Origin: Carallia brachiata
Lineage: Eukaryota; Streptophyta; Magnoliopsida; Malpighiales; Rhizophoraceae
Reading direction: 5' to 3'
Length of the DNA: 64,000 nt
Assembly (NCBI GenBank): GCA_021464245.1
Contig: JADCRB010000026.1
Span: forward strand, 4,439,769 to 4,503,768
How positions within the stretch are numbered: position 1 is the first letter of the stretch; each line of letters starts with the position of its first letter. Both the position numbers and the translations under genes were made by a program. The notes under the pieces are model-generated. The model saw nothing but the letters and a program-made list of their open reading frames with translations. It was not told the DNA's origin and searched no databases. Below are positions 35,653-47,089 of this stretch, in pieces.

Positions 35653-38113
35653 CATTCATTGTAAGGCGTGTAAGGCAAAAACCTCAGCATAAGCAGCAAA
35701 TTACGCACTAATAGCTATTTATTGAATTGTGTAATTTTTTGGTGAAGAAGGTACCTGCAGCCGGGCTCTTCTATCTTCCTTTTTTTGTGCAAGTGCCACA
35801 TATAGAGGTTTGCTAATAACCATTTTGCCATTCATCTCCAAGAGCTAAAAAAACAGTAAATAAGTGCTACCTTATGGTAAGAATAAATTAATGCACACAC
35901 ACACACGTGCTGAAATAGATCAACTTACAGCTCTAGATGCCTCTTCAGGAGATGAAAATGCAACAAACCCCGAACCTCTACTGATTCCATTAGGGTCTCG
36001 CATAACCTGATAGCAAGAAAACATATACGTGAAATTTCAGCGACAAGAATCTCAAAGGCTGATTATTACATAGCTGGCTTACTACTCAACCTTAAAACCA
36101 GATACCTTGCATGACGTAATGGTACCAAATGGAGAAAACAGCTCCTTAAGTTTATCATCACCTAAGCTATCATCTAGATTCTTAATGTACAAGTTTGCTC
36201 CTTGAAATTTGTCCGCTGCTTCCTTCATACTCTGCTCAAATCGAAGTTTAAGCTCAATTTCCCTTTCAGATTTCTTCTGGGCTTTCCCAACATACCACTC
36301 CTTATCATCAAATTTCTTCCCATTAAGAGCCTCAACAGCTCTAGCAGCATCATCGGCATCCTCATAGTTAACAAATCCAAAGCACTTTGATTTTCCATCT
36401 GCATCCCTCATGACCAGCACTAGTGATTGGTCCAAATTCGCCAAAAATTTTCTTTAAATCTTCTTCAGTTGTTGTTTCTGAAAGATTTTTTATAAAGACA
36501 TTATTGAATTTTGTCTTGTCAACAGCAGTTTCTCTTTCCTGCTTGCGAAGGAAGGGCCCCACATAAACTTGCTTATCATTCAGCAGCATACCATTTAATT
36601 TTTCTATAGCTTTTTGGGCTGATTCATCATTGTCAAACTGTACAAAACCATAGCCCTTTGACTGGCCAGATGAGTCTGTGGCTACCTTGCAAGATAGAAT
36701 GTTTCCAAAAGCCGAAAAGGTATCGTGTAATGCTTTGTGGTCAATAGCCTTGTCTAAATTCTGCAAGGTGAGGCATACATATAAAGTCACACTTAAAGTA
36801 GACATCAAATTTGGAACCAAAAATTAAACAAAATGCTATCAAATATTAACTCCTATAATATGACATGACTCAGCACAACTCAACAAAACCGTAATCCCAA
36901 ATTAATTAGGCTGTGAATCTTGTCCTGCTATTCTGCTTAACACAATGAGTACCTTAATGAATATATTTCCAGCCCCACTCTTGCGAAGACTTGGGTCACG
37001 GTGTGAATACATGATCCTGATGGGCCTTCCATTAAGAGGAGTGAAATTAAGAACATCAAGCGCCCTTGCAGCTGTCAATAGGTCGAACATAAATGCATGA
37101 GATAGACACAGACAGGCACGCGCACACACAAGCAGATAGATAGAGGGGAGAGGAAGAGAGAGAGAGAGAGAGAGAGATTGTGCAGCATGTGCCATGAGAA
37201 AAACCGTAAGTTTTCAATTTAAAAATAGAGGCATTCTTTTCTTTGAAGCACATCCAAGTGAGTACATACTTTTTGCTCAATCCCCAAGTCCATCTAACCA
37301 GAATTACTCAGTAGCTATGTAATAGGTAATTTTTCTTATGAACCATACGCATGACAATATTAAAGAGTTACAGAATCAAATACATTCCCTCCATTTCATT
37401 AGGTTATCTAATTTACTCATCTCACATTTATGATATTCTCTGTGCTACCACCATTCCTTGTGATATTCATTAGTTCCTTGTCCCGATAACAAGGCAAACT
37501 TCAATAACGACTCTTCAGTACAGGAAAATCAGCCATTATCCTTCCACAATGCATACCTACTGTTAGAAGGCCGGTAAATGAATGTTACGAAACAAAGCTT
37601 GTATCCTCTCTTCTCTTACACTAGGATGGCAAAACCAAACTGAACTCAAGGAAAAATTAAAAAAAAAAAAAAAACACTTCTTTCATCACTAAACACGGTC
37701 ATCAACCAAACCATGCATAAATTTAACCCATCAAATGGGGGGGGGGGGGAAGAGGAACGATTACTATGGTTAATTTCAACGAAAATCCACTAAATTTCCT
37801 TCAGTTCACAACTACCCAGATAGATAAAAAGCTAAAGAATTTGAAGCACAACAAACAATAAGGGGCAAGGCTTACCATCCTGAGGATTGCTATAGTTAAC
37901 ATAACCATAACCGAGGGATCTACGGGTCGTCAAGTCCCGGCAAACCCGAACCGACACCACTTGACCGAACTGATTAAACACGTCGTACAGCTGCGAATCG
38001 GTGACACTCCCGTCCAGATCCCCGACATAAAGCGACGTCGTCACGAACTGACCGGTGGCGGCGGCCGCGCCGTTCATACCCTGAGCCTGAACCGGTAGCT
38101 GAACCTGAGCCAT
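34316..38113 (-). CDS. PAB2: Class II cytoplasmic poly(A)-binding protein (PAB2/PAB4/PAB8 type), two apparent frame breaks
   Basis: PABP coats mRNA poly(A) tails and promotes translation and stability. Nine exons on the minus strand: 38113-37876, 37071-36953, 36760-36106, 36006-35929, 35844-35755, 35509-35372, 35235-35062, 34976-34774 and 34555-34316, about 645 residues if the breaks are bridged. Four RRMs follow in order, with RNP motifs such as [48 protein letters not shown] and GSGFVAF. Then come a Pro/Gln/Met-rich linker ([27 protein letters not shown]) and a C-terminal MLLE domain ([20 protein letters not shown]). Exon 3 lacks 2 nt near 36415 (ITSA|VMRDAD), and exon 8 lacks 1 nt in the A-run at 34888-34891. 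All other residues fit the family, so sequence error is a serious alternative to pseudogene. Confidence 0.92.
35618..35650. repeat. (GA)n microsatellite in a PAB intron
   Basis: About 16 GA units lie in the intron between exons 5 and 6, following an ACGCACGCGCGC stretch. A second (GA)n run lies at about 37153-37178 in intron 1. Confidence 0.8.
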
Positions 38114-38345
38114 TTATCCCTTCCAAAAAAACCAAAGGAACAAAATTTTTTCTCAAAGATGTTTTCAAATTTTTTTTCTTTTTTTGTTTTTTTTTTTGCA
38201 AATTCTCCTCCCTCTCCTCTTTTTATTCAACAACGCCCAACACCCAGAAACCCTCGTTGAAACCAAATGCCTAAAGTCTAAAGCTTTTTTTGATTTTGCT
38301 TCTTTTTCTTTTCAATTTTTGCTTTTTCTTTTTTTTTTTGCGCTT
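38114..38345 (-). promoter_or_regulatory. A-rich PAB leader, possible autoregulatory PABP-binding site
   Basis: Read on the minus strand, the sequence before the ATG contains several A tracts of 8-12 bases (complement of T runs at about 38160-38200 and 38283-38340). In animals, and probably more widely, PABP binds A-rich tracts in its own 5' UTR to limit translation. The transcription start is not known here, so inclusion of the outer tracts is inferred. Confidence 0.5.
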
Positions 38346-39902
38346 TTCAGGTAGAGGAGGAGAGGGAAGGCGGAGGAGGATAGGATAATTCGGGGCAGGC
38401 GCCGGAAGAGAGCGGCGGCGCGTGAGCGTGTCTCGGACGTATGTGGATAGAAAAACAGAGAGGGAGAGAAAGAGAAAATAAGTGGGGGCAGGCTTACACT
38501 GCACGAAAAAGGAAAGATCTTTGAAGTCTAATAAGAAAAGAAAGAAAGGATTGGAGCTGGCAGAAAACCCTAGAGATGACGATGGGGGGTGATCAATCTA
38601 CGCCGTTGGATTGTGTTTCGGTGGGGCCTGGAGGGTGTGTTGACGTGGGCGCTGGATAACGAAAGTGAGAGAATTTTTATTTTATTTTTATTTTTTAATA
38701 AGTGTAATTTATTTATAATTTTATATTATATAATAAAAAAATATTTAAATAAAAAATTAAAAATAATATTTAAATAAATTTAAATTATAAATTAATTTTA
38801 TTTAATAAAAAAATAAAATTAACAAATATTACTAAACGAATAAATGGGACATGAATATTAAAAAAAAATATTAACTGCCTACGGACAACAAGATGATGAC
38901 GTACAAGGATGACAAGGTTAAGGTAGGGTTTTTGGGAGTTTAAACAGTTAATTGACACGTGTTCCAGTAAAGGCCGTGTGACACGGGGCTAAAGTGCCGC
39001 TAATTGCTTACTTGCACCTACAGGCTACATGCACAATTGCTGTTGCACCCAAAAAAAAAAAAAAAACATACAATTGCTGTTCTTTGTTTTTCTTTGGTCA
39101 ACTTTTTTCTTTTTTTTATGTTTCTTGTTTGTTTGGAAGTTTTTTGTTTTTAGTAAATGGGAATGTGTTCAATTCAATTCAGGCATCATATTCCTTCTAT
39201 ATTATGCACGCATACAATGTGGATTTAGTCATTCGTCATCAGATGCCTACCAAAGACAAACGAATTTAATCAAAGTCAAATTATTTGCGTGGCTTAGAAA
39301 AATCATTTTAAAAAAATCTCCCTACACCAACCTTTTTGATTTTTAAATTAATATAATTCAATTGGGTAATCAATTGTTATGGTTGAAAAAATAGTAATTT
39401 TACGTAAATAAAATTAAAATAATAATATAATTTTATTTAATATTATTTAAAAGTTATTTTTTTATTTTTCTAAATCTAATCATATAACATCAAAAATTTT
39501 ATTTTTTATTTTTATTTTTGTTCAAAAATAACAAACAGACAGGACAATCCACATGTTATGCAATAATTTTCTTTATTTGAAAAATAAAAAGAAAGGAAAA
39601 TAACAAAAAAAAAAGCCACCAAAAGGCTTTTCAAAAGCCTCACCTTTGACCAATTAGCGCGTTCTACTTTTATGCAATCTGTCACTCTCTGTTTCCGAAC
39701 CTCACTTCCCACTTCCTAGATCTTCTCCTCCTCCTCCTTATTTATTGCACTGGAACGACCAAAATCTTAAAGAGATTAATAAACCCCCAACAAATCTTCT
39801 CTTTCTCTTGCACTGTTCTGTCATAAAGAATTAACAAAAGACGAAGATTTCAACATATATATATAATTTTTTATATAGATTTATTATATAATCCTTTTCT
39901 CC
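38346..39902. other. Divergent intergenic region between PAB and CBSX
   Basis: It should contain both promoters. A G-box (CACGTG, in GACACGTGTT) lies at 38956-38961, a motif used in light and abscisic-acid responses. AT-rich DNA at 38680-38850 and 39350-39500 shows nothing else recognisable. Confidence 0.5.
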
Positions 39903-40721
39903 ATGGCATCTCCTTGTTTAACTACCTCAACAACCATTAATTATTATTATAATCCTCCAATTGCTCTGCCTCACCAGCAGCAGCAGCAGCACTCACTCTT
40001 TTGTCATCACCATCATCAACCTCTTGTTTCTGCAATACCCACTTCGAAACGTCGCCGTTTGTGCTTCTCCCATTCTTTTCCTGCGCCTCGCTCCAGGTTC
40101 ACTCCCGCGTTTTCCACCAACTCTGTCCCAGTTGTAAGTAACTAACTTTTAACTAACTTTCCCTTTTCTCTGTTGTTTTTTTTTTTTTTTCTTTTTTCCT
40201 TTTTTCCAGGGTTTTATTTTTCCCCCTAAAACTGATCGATTATGTGGTTTTGCCGCTGATGTGTAGCCGCAAGAACAGACATACAAGGTTGGCGATTTCA
40301 TGATCAAAAAGGAGGATTTGCTTGTTCTCAAGACCACAACTCCTGTAGATGAAGGTTTTTATTTTTTTTACATTTGTTTCATGGTCAATGGGAATTTCAC
40401 AAATGGGTCCCAGGTGAACTTACAGATATAAAAGGTGCACGTATATATTAGGAAAATAATAAGTTTTACTAAAAGAAGATTTTCTAATTTTTATTTTTTT
40501 TTAATGAATTGACCTTCTACTCATTATGGCAGCATTGGAGGCTTTAGTTGAGGACAGTATAACCGGGTTTCCCGTTGTTGATGATGATTGGAAATTGGTA
40601 ATTGTCTTACATTAAATCATCTGTTGTACAGTTTTTACATTTATACTTGTATGCATGTGTATCTGATGTATGTTGGACTGTAAGCACGTAAGTTCTTAAG
40701 CCTTGACTTCATATATACTTA

Positions 40722-40798
<77 letters not shown>

Positions 40799-42999
40799 GG
40801 ATTGAGGGGAGGATTTAACTATGAGTAAGGTTTAGAATTTGAACATCAGTTTCGTAGCCAAAATTTATACTTTGTGGCCACCGGGCTATACTTAATTGTT
40901 GGTAATGCTTACATATTGACAATGCCTTGTTTTTTTCTGATCACTGATTTTCCAGTTTATACTTGGTGCAGGTTGGTGTTGTTTCTGATTATGACTTACT
41001 AGCAATCGACTCCGTATCAGGTAGCACAACTTTTGTGTAACCATTTTGGTCCTATTCTGTACTTGGGGATATTGATTTTACTCTGTTTTCACTCCCTTTC
41101 CATTTATCCAATGAAAGAAAATTGAATTGATTTGTGTTCAGCATTTTATACTGGTCATGCGTGCTTTGGCATAAGAGATTGTCTTTTTTTAGTAAAACAC
41201 AGATAATTTTTTATGTTGGTTTTTGTATTATGTTTCTTCCTGGAATCGTAGGGTGAAAAGGCTGCTAATTTTTCCTTTATGTGGTTATTAGGTGGCATCC
41301 TAATTGACACAAGCGTGTTTCCTAATGTTGATCTTTCTTGGAAAGTACGTATGAACAGTCCTCTTTGATAGTCAGGATTTTGGGTCCTAATTTGAAGTTA
41401 TGTGTGTGTATTTTTCAATGAAATCGTTTTCCCAAACTGATACAATCAATCTAAGTGGACAAATTCATTAGTTTGAATCATTGCATAGAAATGTAAGTCT
41501 TTTGTTGCCATGGATATGTGAAGTTAAAACCCATCTTGTTCAAGATATACCCAGTTCACGCAACTTTTACCCCAATTAATTCCTCAACCTTACAGGAATT
41601 AGCTTGAAGATGGTAAGGACATGGGATAGTGAGTCAATTGATAAACATGGTAGTCAGATGCTACACATAGGATAATTGAATTTTCATTCATTTCCTTTGG
41701 AAAATTAGGAAGGGTGGTTGGATTGGAAGGACATTAATTATGTCTGTATCCTAGGGAAGTTGGATAGACCCCTTGATATTGGCCGAGCTAAAGAATTCAA
41801 TGAAACTTAAGAATCTTGGTAAAGCAGTTGAAAATTATTAAGGCACCCTGTTGTTCTGCAGATACATGACAACAAGAAATTGGAAACTTTGCAAGCTACT
41901 GTATTCTGCTTGGCCAAGAAACATACTTGCTCTAACATAATACAGAAATTATTAGAAACTTGTGTAAGGTTAAACATACCTTTTAATTGTATGCATATGG
42001 ACTCCATTACTACAATTCAATAACTTCTTTCATAGTAAAATTATTTTCTTGGATGATCAAAACGATCCTTATTGAATGCCCTCGAAAAGGGATGGGGTAT
42101 GTGGGCATGGAGATGGATTGAAAGGGGAGAGATGATAGTGATTTCTAGAGGCCAGTGGGCTCTTCCAACTGAACAAGCGAATCATGCTTTATGGGCCATT
42201 TTACTCAGAGATGGCAGTGTTTGTTTCTTTTCCTTTTTATGCTTGTTTTTCTGGTATGCGTGTGCCTGCAAAATGGGATTTTCTGTATAATTTTCTGTGG
42301 CACATTTTGTAACCTCTTTTAATTCTGGATATATTTTGCAGACCTTCAATGAGCTGCAGAAAATTCTGACGAAGACTAATGGTAAAGTTGTTGGTGATTT
42401 AATGACACCAAATCCTCATGTTGTACATGAAACCACTGATATAGAAGCTGTTGCAAGGTATCTTTATGAAAAAAAATTGGTTATATCTCATCATATGGAT
42501 ATTCAACTGCAATTTTGAGAAGCATGGGGGTGCTGAGAGAAGCAATTTTCGGATCTTTCCCCAAGATTTTCTGAATGATATGGTGCTTTTAATGGATATT
42601 CCATCAATGTCTTCTACAAAATGAATTGAAAGATATGCTATGTTGCGAATTTAGATGCACCTCAAAGTCTTTTAGCTTTTTGAGTCAAAAATGCATCTCA
42701 ACTATTACTGCCTTTCCTTTGCTTATAGAAATCTGAAATGAATGCCATCAAACTGATTTTCTAACTTTAGGTTGCTGCTTAATACAAAATTTCATCGGCT
42801 GCCAGTGGTAGACAACAATGGCAAGTTGGTAAGAAATCATAAACAGCATTCTTTGACAATTCTAATTTGTTGGATTCTTTTCTGTGTTTGGTTATTCATA
42901 ATTGGTATCCCGTTGAATGTCAAGGTTGGAGTCATTGCACGGGAAGATGTTGTGAAGGCTGCTCTAGCGATAAGACGTGCCAGTGAAAGTTCAATATGA
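39903..42999 (+). CDS. CBSX2: Chloroplast CBS-pair protein, CBSX1/CBSX2 type
   Basis: CBSX1 and CBSX2 are plastid proteins that, in Arabidopsis, modulate thioredoxins and bind AMP-type ligands through a pair of CBS domains. Eight exons: 39903-40133, 40267-40354, 40533-40597, 40972-41020, 41292-41344, 42342-42457, 42771-42828 and 42925-42999, giving 244 residues (Arabidopsis about 236-238). Residues 1 to about 75 are Ser/Thr/Pro-rich with Gln and His runs and look like a transit peptide. CBS1 spans VGDFMIKKEDLLVLKTTTPV to VGVVSDYDLLAID; CBS2 spans VGDLMTPNPHVVHETTDIEA to VGVIAREDVVKAA. All joints are GT-AG and in phase. Whether it is CBSX1 or CBSX2 cannot be settled here. Confidence 0.92.
40727..40796. 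repeat. Compound (TA)n(GA)n microsatellite in a CBSX intron
   Basis: About 17 TA units run directly into about 18 GA units inside intron 3. Such tracts are likely length-variable between individuals. Confidence 0.9.
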
Positions 43000-44562
43000 A
43001 TTTGTGAGATGTGATGCCTGTGTGACTTCTGCAGTCGATTGATGCTGCAATTTTGTTTGATTATGATAAAGGGTGCAGAACTCGGCAACCCAGGTGAAGT
43101 TCAAAATGATGCCTATAGGCTTGTAAATTTGAGATAAATTAGCCACAACCAGATGAAGATTCTACTAGACAGTCGAATGTAGAATGCTATGCTTTTGTGT
43201 TATAAATGAAATCCTTTTGTTGCTATTCAATACTATTGCCATTACCAGGGAATAAATGTGTCAAAAGTGTCGATTTTATGACTTGAGTTCAGGCACTGCT
43301 GCAAAGCTGTTCAGTGGTTTGAATTGACCAATTAAGTAATCTGGCATGGTAAATATCTTGCATGGAATCCATTCCCAGAAGTCCAGTGGTTAAGCTGGGG
43401 TTTCTTGCCCTGGAGTTGTGCTCGCATTTGCCATCAGATATACTGTGCTGCCCGGAGATCCTGAACTATGGATACTTTCCTATGTTTTACTTGAGCCAAA
43501 GTGACAAATGGTTTCCGGACAAAGGGCCATTTGCATTATACTCGGTTTTGTAGTGGCATGCTTGTTGGCTGATAATCTTATGGCCATATACGTGGTAAAT
43601 TATTTAGCAAAATTTGACAACTAACAATAATGCCAAGAAGACAACTTAAGGTACACAGAAGATATACAAAGTCGCCAGCAAGATCCCCGAGTTCTCCAAT
43701 AACAGGACTTTGTATACATTTTGATCTATATGGCTCAAATTAGTCTACGATGTAATCGGAAGTTTGCTTAATCGGATTCTATGCTTAACCACTTACGTTA
43801 TACAAATTACTGGCTGGGAGAAGAATTATGCTAATATATTAAGTTTCTTTTTCTTCGGACGACAGTTCCTGGCCTTATGTATAACTACTTAGCGGACAAT
43901 TCGTTCTTCCTTAAGATGACAGGCAATAGTATGCATCACTAGAAATGGCTGAGTGAGAGACAAGGTTTTTTTTTGTTTTCTTTTTATGTCCGTGTGAAAC
44001 ATGGTTGATTTAAGAACAAAGAGTTCTAGACAAGTGTCAAAACTGTAAACTATAGATTGAAACAAGGTCCAATGCTTGCAAATACTATTTGAAAATGGAT
44101 TGGAAAAAAAGTAGTTGTCCAGCATTTTTTTTTTTCTGAAATTTTGTCCAATTATAAGGAGATTTATTTTTTACGATACAATGATATTTTTTGACAATAA
44201 TAAATTATAATTTATTATTTTTGTTGTAAAAAATATTATTATAGTTGTAAAAAATTAAAATTTTATTGTAATCGAACAAAATTTTAGACAAAAAAAAATT
44301 AGGTGATACAATGACGCTCAAATGATAAGATTGATGTGGTCCAGGAATGTAAACAGCTCCCCGGCCCACATCCTTCTGATTTAGCTGGCAACATTGCTTA
44401 CGTAAAACCTACTTGATGAGGAAGTTTTATCGTCTGTCCTCAAGTTGACTCTATAAATAGCACATTTGGAGCAGTTTCCTCGTAGAATTTGTTCAGGCCA
44501 ATCCTCTCTTTGTAAGAAAGGTTTTTTTTTTTTTTTTTTTGCAATCCAGTAGTCTCACTTCA
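43000..44562. other. CBSX 3' UTR, intergenic DNA and UGT promoter
   Basis: No gene was recognised. A TATAAATA box at 44452-44459 lies about 105 bp before the UGT start codon, with a T-run of about 20 at 44521-44540 in the leader. Confidence 0.55.
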
Positions 44563-45999
44563 ATGTCAATGGACTCAGATTCTAAGCCAGTTGAAATGTT
44601 CTTCTTTCCGTTTGTGGGAGGAGGACACCAAATCCCCATGATAGACATGGCCAGAGTCTTTGCCTACCATGGAGCCAAAGCCACAATCATAGCTACTCCA
44701 AAGAGTGCCCTCTCCTTTCAGCATTCCATCAACCGTGACCAAAACTCCGGCTATCCAATCTCCATCCACATACTCAATTTGCCAGACAACGTAGACCTAC
44801 ACGATACAACCATGTCTGCAGGTTCATCTACCGATACTTCCATGCTTCAGGAACCTCTCCGCGATCTTTTGCTCGAACATAGGCCCGACTGTGTTGTCCA
44901 CGACATGTTCCACCGTTGGTCTCCTGATGTTATCAATAGTTTTAATATACCAAGAATCACTTTCAGTGGTCATGCCTGCTTCGCTCGCTGCGTTCAAGAA
45001 AACATAGAACGCTACAAACTTCTTGAGAATCTAACCTCTGATTTCGAGCCTTTTCTCGTTCCGGGACTTCCTGACGGGATCGAAGTCACCAGATCACAGC
45101 TACCAGGCAGAGGTGGGTTTCCAAGAAGAAGGCCATTATCAGACGAAAATAAATTTGGGGTTTTAATGAACACATTCTATGATTTGGAGCCAGCTTATGC
45201 GGACTACTTCAAAAATGAACTGGGAAACAAGGCATGGCTTGTAGGACCAGTTTCTCTGTGTAACAGGAACGTTCAAGATAAAGCTGAGAGAGGGCAAAAG
45301 ACTTCAACTGATGAAGAAAGCATTTTAAGCTGGCTTGAAACTAAAAAGCCAAATTCTGTTCTTTTTATCAGTTTTGGAAGCATAGCCCGTTTATCTCCCG
45401 CCCAACTCCTAGAGATCGCAATTGTTCTCGAGTCCTCCAGCCATCCATTCATCTGGGTAGTTGGAAAAATCTTCAGGCCTTCTGATGAAGATCAAGAAAT
45501 CCAAGAAAACTGGCTCCCTGAAGGATTTCAGGAGAGAATCAGAGAATCCAGGAAGGGACTAATAATCCAGGGCTGGGCACCACAGCTATTGATCTTAGAA
45601 CACCCTGCTGTTGGTGGGTTTATGACACATTGTGGGTGGAACTCGTCGCTGGAAGGCATAACTGCTGGATTGCCAATGATAACATGGCCAATCTCAGCAG
45701 AGCAATTCCTGAACGAGAAGCTGATTGTCGACGTGTTAAAGATAGGGGTGAAAGTCGGGAGCAAAGAGTGGACTTCATGGACCATGGAGCCACCGCCGCC
45801 ATTGGGGAGAGACAAAGTGGAAGCAGCAGTGAAGAGACTAATGTGTGGTGGTGATGATGATCAGGAAGTTGCAGAGATGAGGAGAAGAGTTAAAGAGCTT
45901 GGAAAGAAGGCCAGGATCGCTATTGAAGATGGTGGATCATCATATAATGATGCTAAGGCTTTGATTCAGGAACTTAAATCTATGCGGAAAATTGATTAA
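44563..45999 (+). CDS. UDP-glycosyltransferase, UGT73-like, intronless
   Basis: The enzyme should transfer a sugar, usually glucose from UDP-glucose, to a small molecule in the cytosol. The acceptor cannot be predicted; UGT73 members act on flavonoids, coumarins, triterpenoids and hormones. The frame is single-exon. The open frame extends upstream to a TTG at 44539, but the first ATG is at 44563 (ATGTCAATGGACTC), giving 478 residues, the normal family length. The catalytic histidine sits in FVGGGHQIPM (residue 22), and its aspartate partner is probably in the VVHDMF region. The C-terminal PSPG box runs from residue 338 (WAPQLLILEHPAVGGFMTHC) to about 381 and has HCGWNSSLE and the closing Gln (ISAEQ). 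A TATA box lies at 44452. No defect was seen. Confidence 0.93.
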   Translation: MSMDSDSKPVEMFFFPFVGGGHQIPMIDMARVFAYHGAKATIIATPKSALSFQHSINRDQNSGYPISIHILNLPDNVDLHDTTMSAGSSTDTSMLQEPLRDLLLEHRPDCVVHDMFHRWSPDVINSFNIPRITFSGHACFARCVQENIERYKLLENLTSDFEPFLVPGLPDGIEVTRSQLPGRGGFPRRRPLSDENKFGVLMNTFYDLEPAYADYFKNELGNKAWLVGPVSLCNRNVQDKAERGQKTSTDEESILSWLETKKPNSVLFISFGSIARLSPAQLLEIAIVLESSSHPFIWVVGKIFRPSDEDQEIQENWLPEGFQERIRESRKGLIIQGWAPQLLILEHPAVGGFMTHCGWNSSLEGITAGLPMITWPISAEQFLNEKLIVDVLKIGVKVGSKEWTSWTMEPPPPLGRDKVEAAVKRLMCGGDDDQEVAEMRRRVKELGKKARIAIEDGGSSYNDAKALIQELKSMRKID

Positions 46000-46708
46000 T
46001 TCTTCCCTGCAATGAATTTAGTCGACTGAGGGCAATTAAGTTGCCATATATAACTGCGCTTTTTATTATAATTGCTATTCAAAAATTATTCAACTTAATA
46101 AAACTTGGATTATGGAGTGAAGCCAGAAAAAAATTTAATTTTTTTTTATTTTTTTTTTTTTTTCCAGTCTTGAAAAGACTGGTCATTAATCACACAAAAG
46201 TGGTCGGATGGAGTGGGAGGCTGCAACAACGCTCACAAACTCTTTCGGAGTTGGGACTAATAATTGACCTAAATCCGACAAGCGAGCAATGCGGGTGAAC
46301 AAATAAAAAGCTAGCAAATTTATATGAATACGTTTAATAAAAACACATTAAAAGGATATTTGACATTTAATATTTATTTTTTAATTTAATGTATTTTATT
46401 TAATCAAATAATACATATTATTATATATTTATCGGGTTCCATAATTTTGTGTCCAAAATTTTTTTTCTCGATTGGACCTCAACAATCGTTGACTGAGCCA
46501 CAAAGCCACGCTGACCAATTTTTACCTCCAGAATCTTCCTGTCCCTCAACCATGGATGCGAGCACCATCAGGCAAATCTTTGCTGATGTAAGTGATTACG
46601 TTAGCAGGAAGAAGAAGACGACAAATTAATATAACGATGAGCGATCCACGACTCATTGGCTTCTATCTTCCCATGCCATTGGTTGTCAACACAAATTATC
46701 CCAGTATC
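46000..46708. other. UGT 3' flank and spacer
   Basis: This is AT-rich with a T-run at about 46139-46164. A short frame from an ATG at 46552 (MDASTIRQIFADVSDYVSRK) has no recognised homology and was not called. Confidence 0.4.
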
Positions 46709-46850
46709 AATTGAAGTATGATTTATCATCGATCATCGTACAATGGTGCCAAAGCTTTGATTCATGAACTTAAGCCAATGCGGCGAATTGATAAATTCTT
46801 TGCTGGAGTGAATTTAGTCGACTGAGTGGCAATTAAGTTGGTATATGTAA
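46709..46850 (+). pseudogene. UGT 3'-end relic
   Basis: This stretch matches the last codons and 3' UTR of the intact UGT (AAAGCTTTGATTCATGAACT, AATTTAGTCGACTGAG, GGCAATTAAGTTG; compare 45915-46050). The coding part reads GAKALIHELKPMRRID but the stop codon has lost a base. Nothing upstream of it is UGT-like, so this is a tail-only duplicate. Confidence 0.7.
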
Positions 46851-47089
46851 GTTGTAACTTTTGTTACAAGAGCTTGGTTTGTGTTCCGAAGATCTATAAT
46901 ATGGGTATTCATAATGTGAACATCACGGCATAAATAATCACTTTTTGGTATTTTGAAGATCTAAGCTAAGGATATTTATCATTGTGACGTGATATCGATA
47001 ATAATTTTATATACTTATCTCACATTTGATTCAGTTTCGAGTCATAGTAATCTGTGTGTGTGAAGGTAATGTTTTTTTTTATAATCTGT

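Noticed and set aside
41706..42230. Protein-like stretches in the long CBSX intron (for example WLDWKDINYVCILGKLDRP)
   Set aside because: Only about 35 codons are open at a time. I could not name a family, and the flanking splice sites already give a complete CBSX protein. It may be a relic, but this is not supported.
44539..44562. Eight-residue N-terminal extension of the UGT from position 44539
   Set aside because: The codon at 44539 is TTG, not ATG. The first ATG is 44563, which gives normal family length.
46447..46629. Short frame after the intact UGT, including MDASTIRQIFADVS
   Set aside because: It lacks recognisable homology and splice context, and the sequence around it is not UGT-like.
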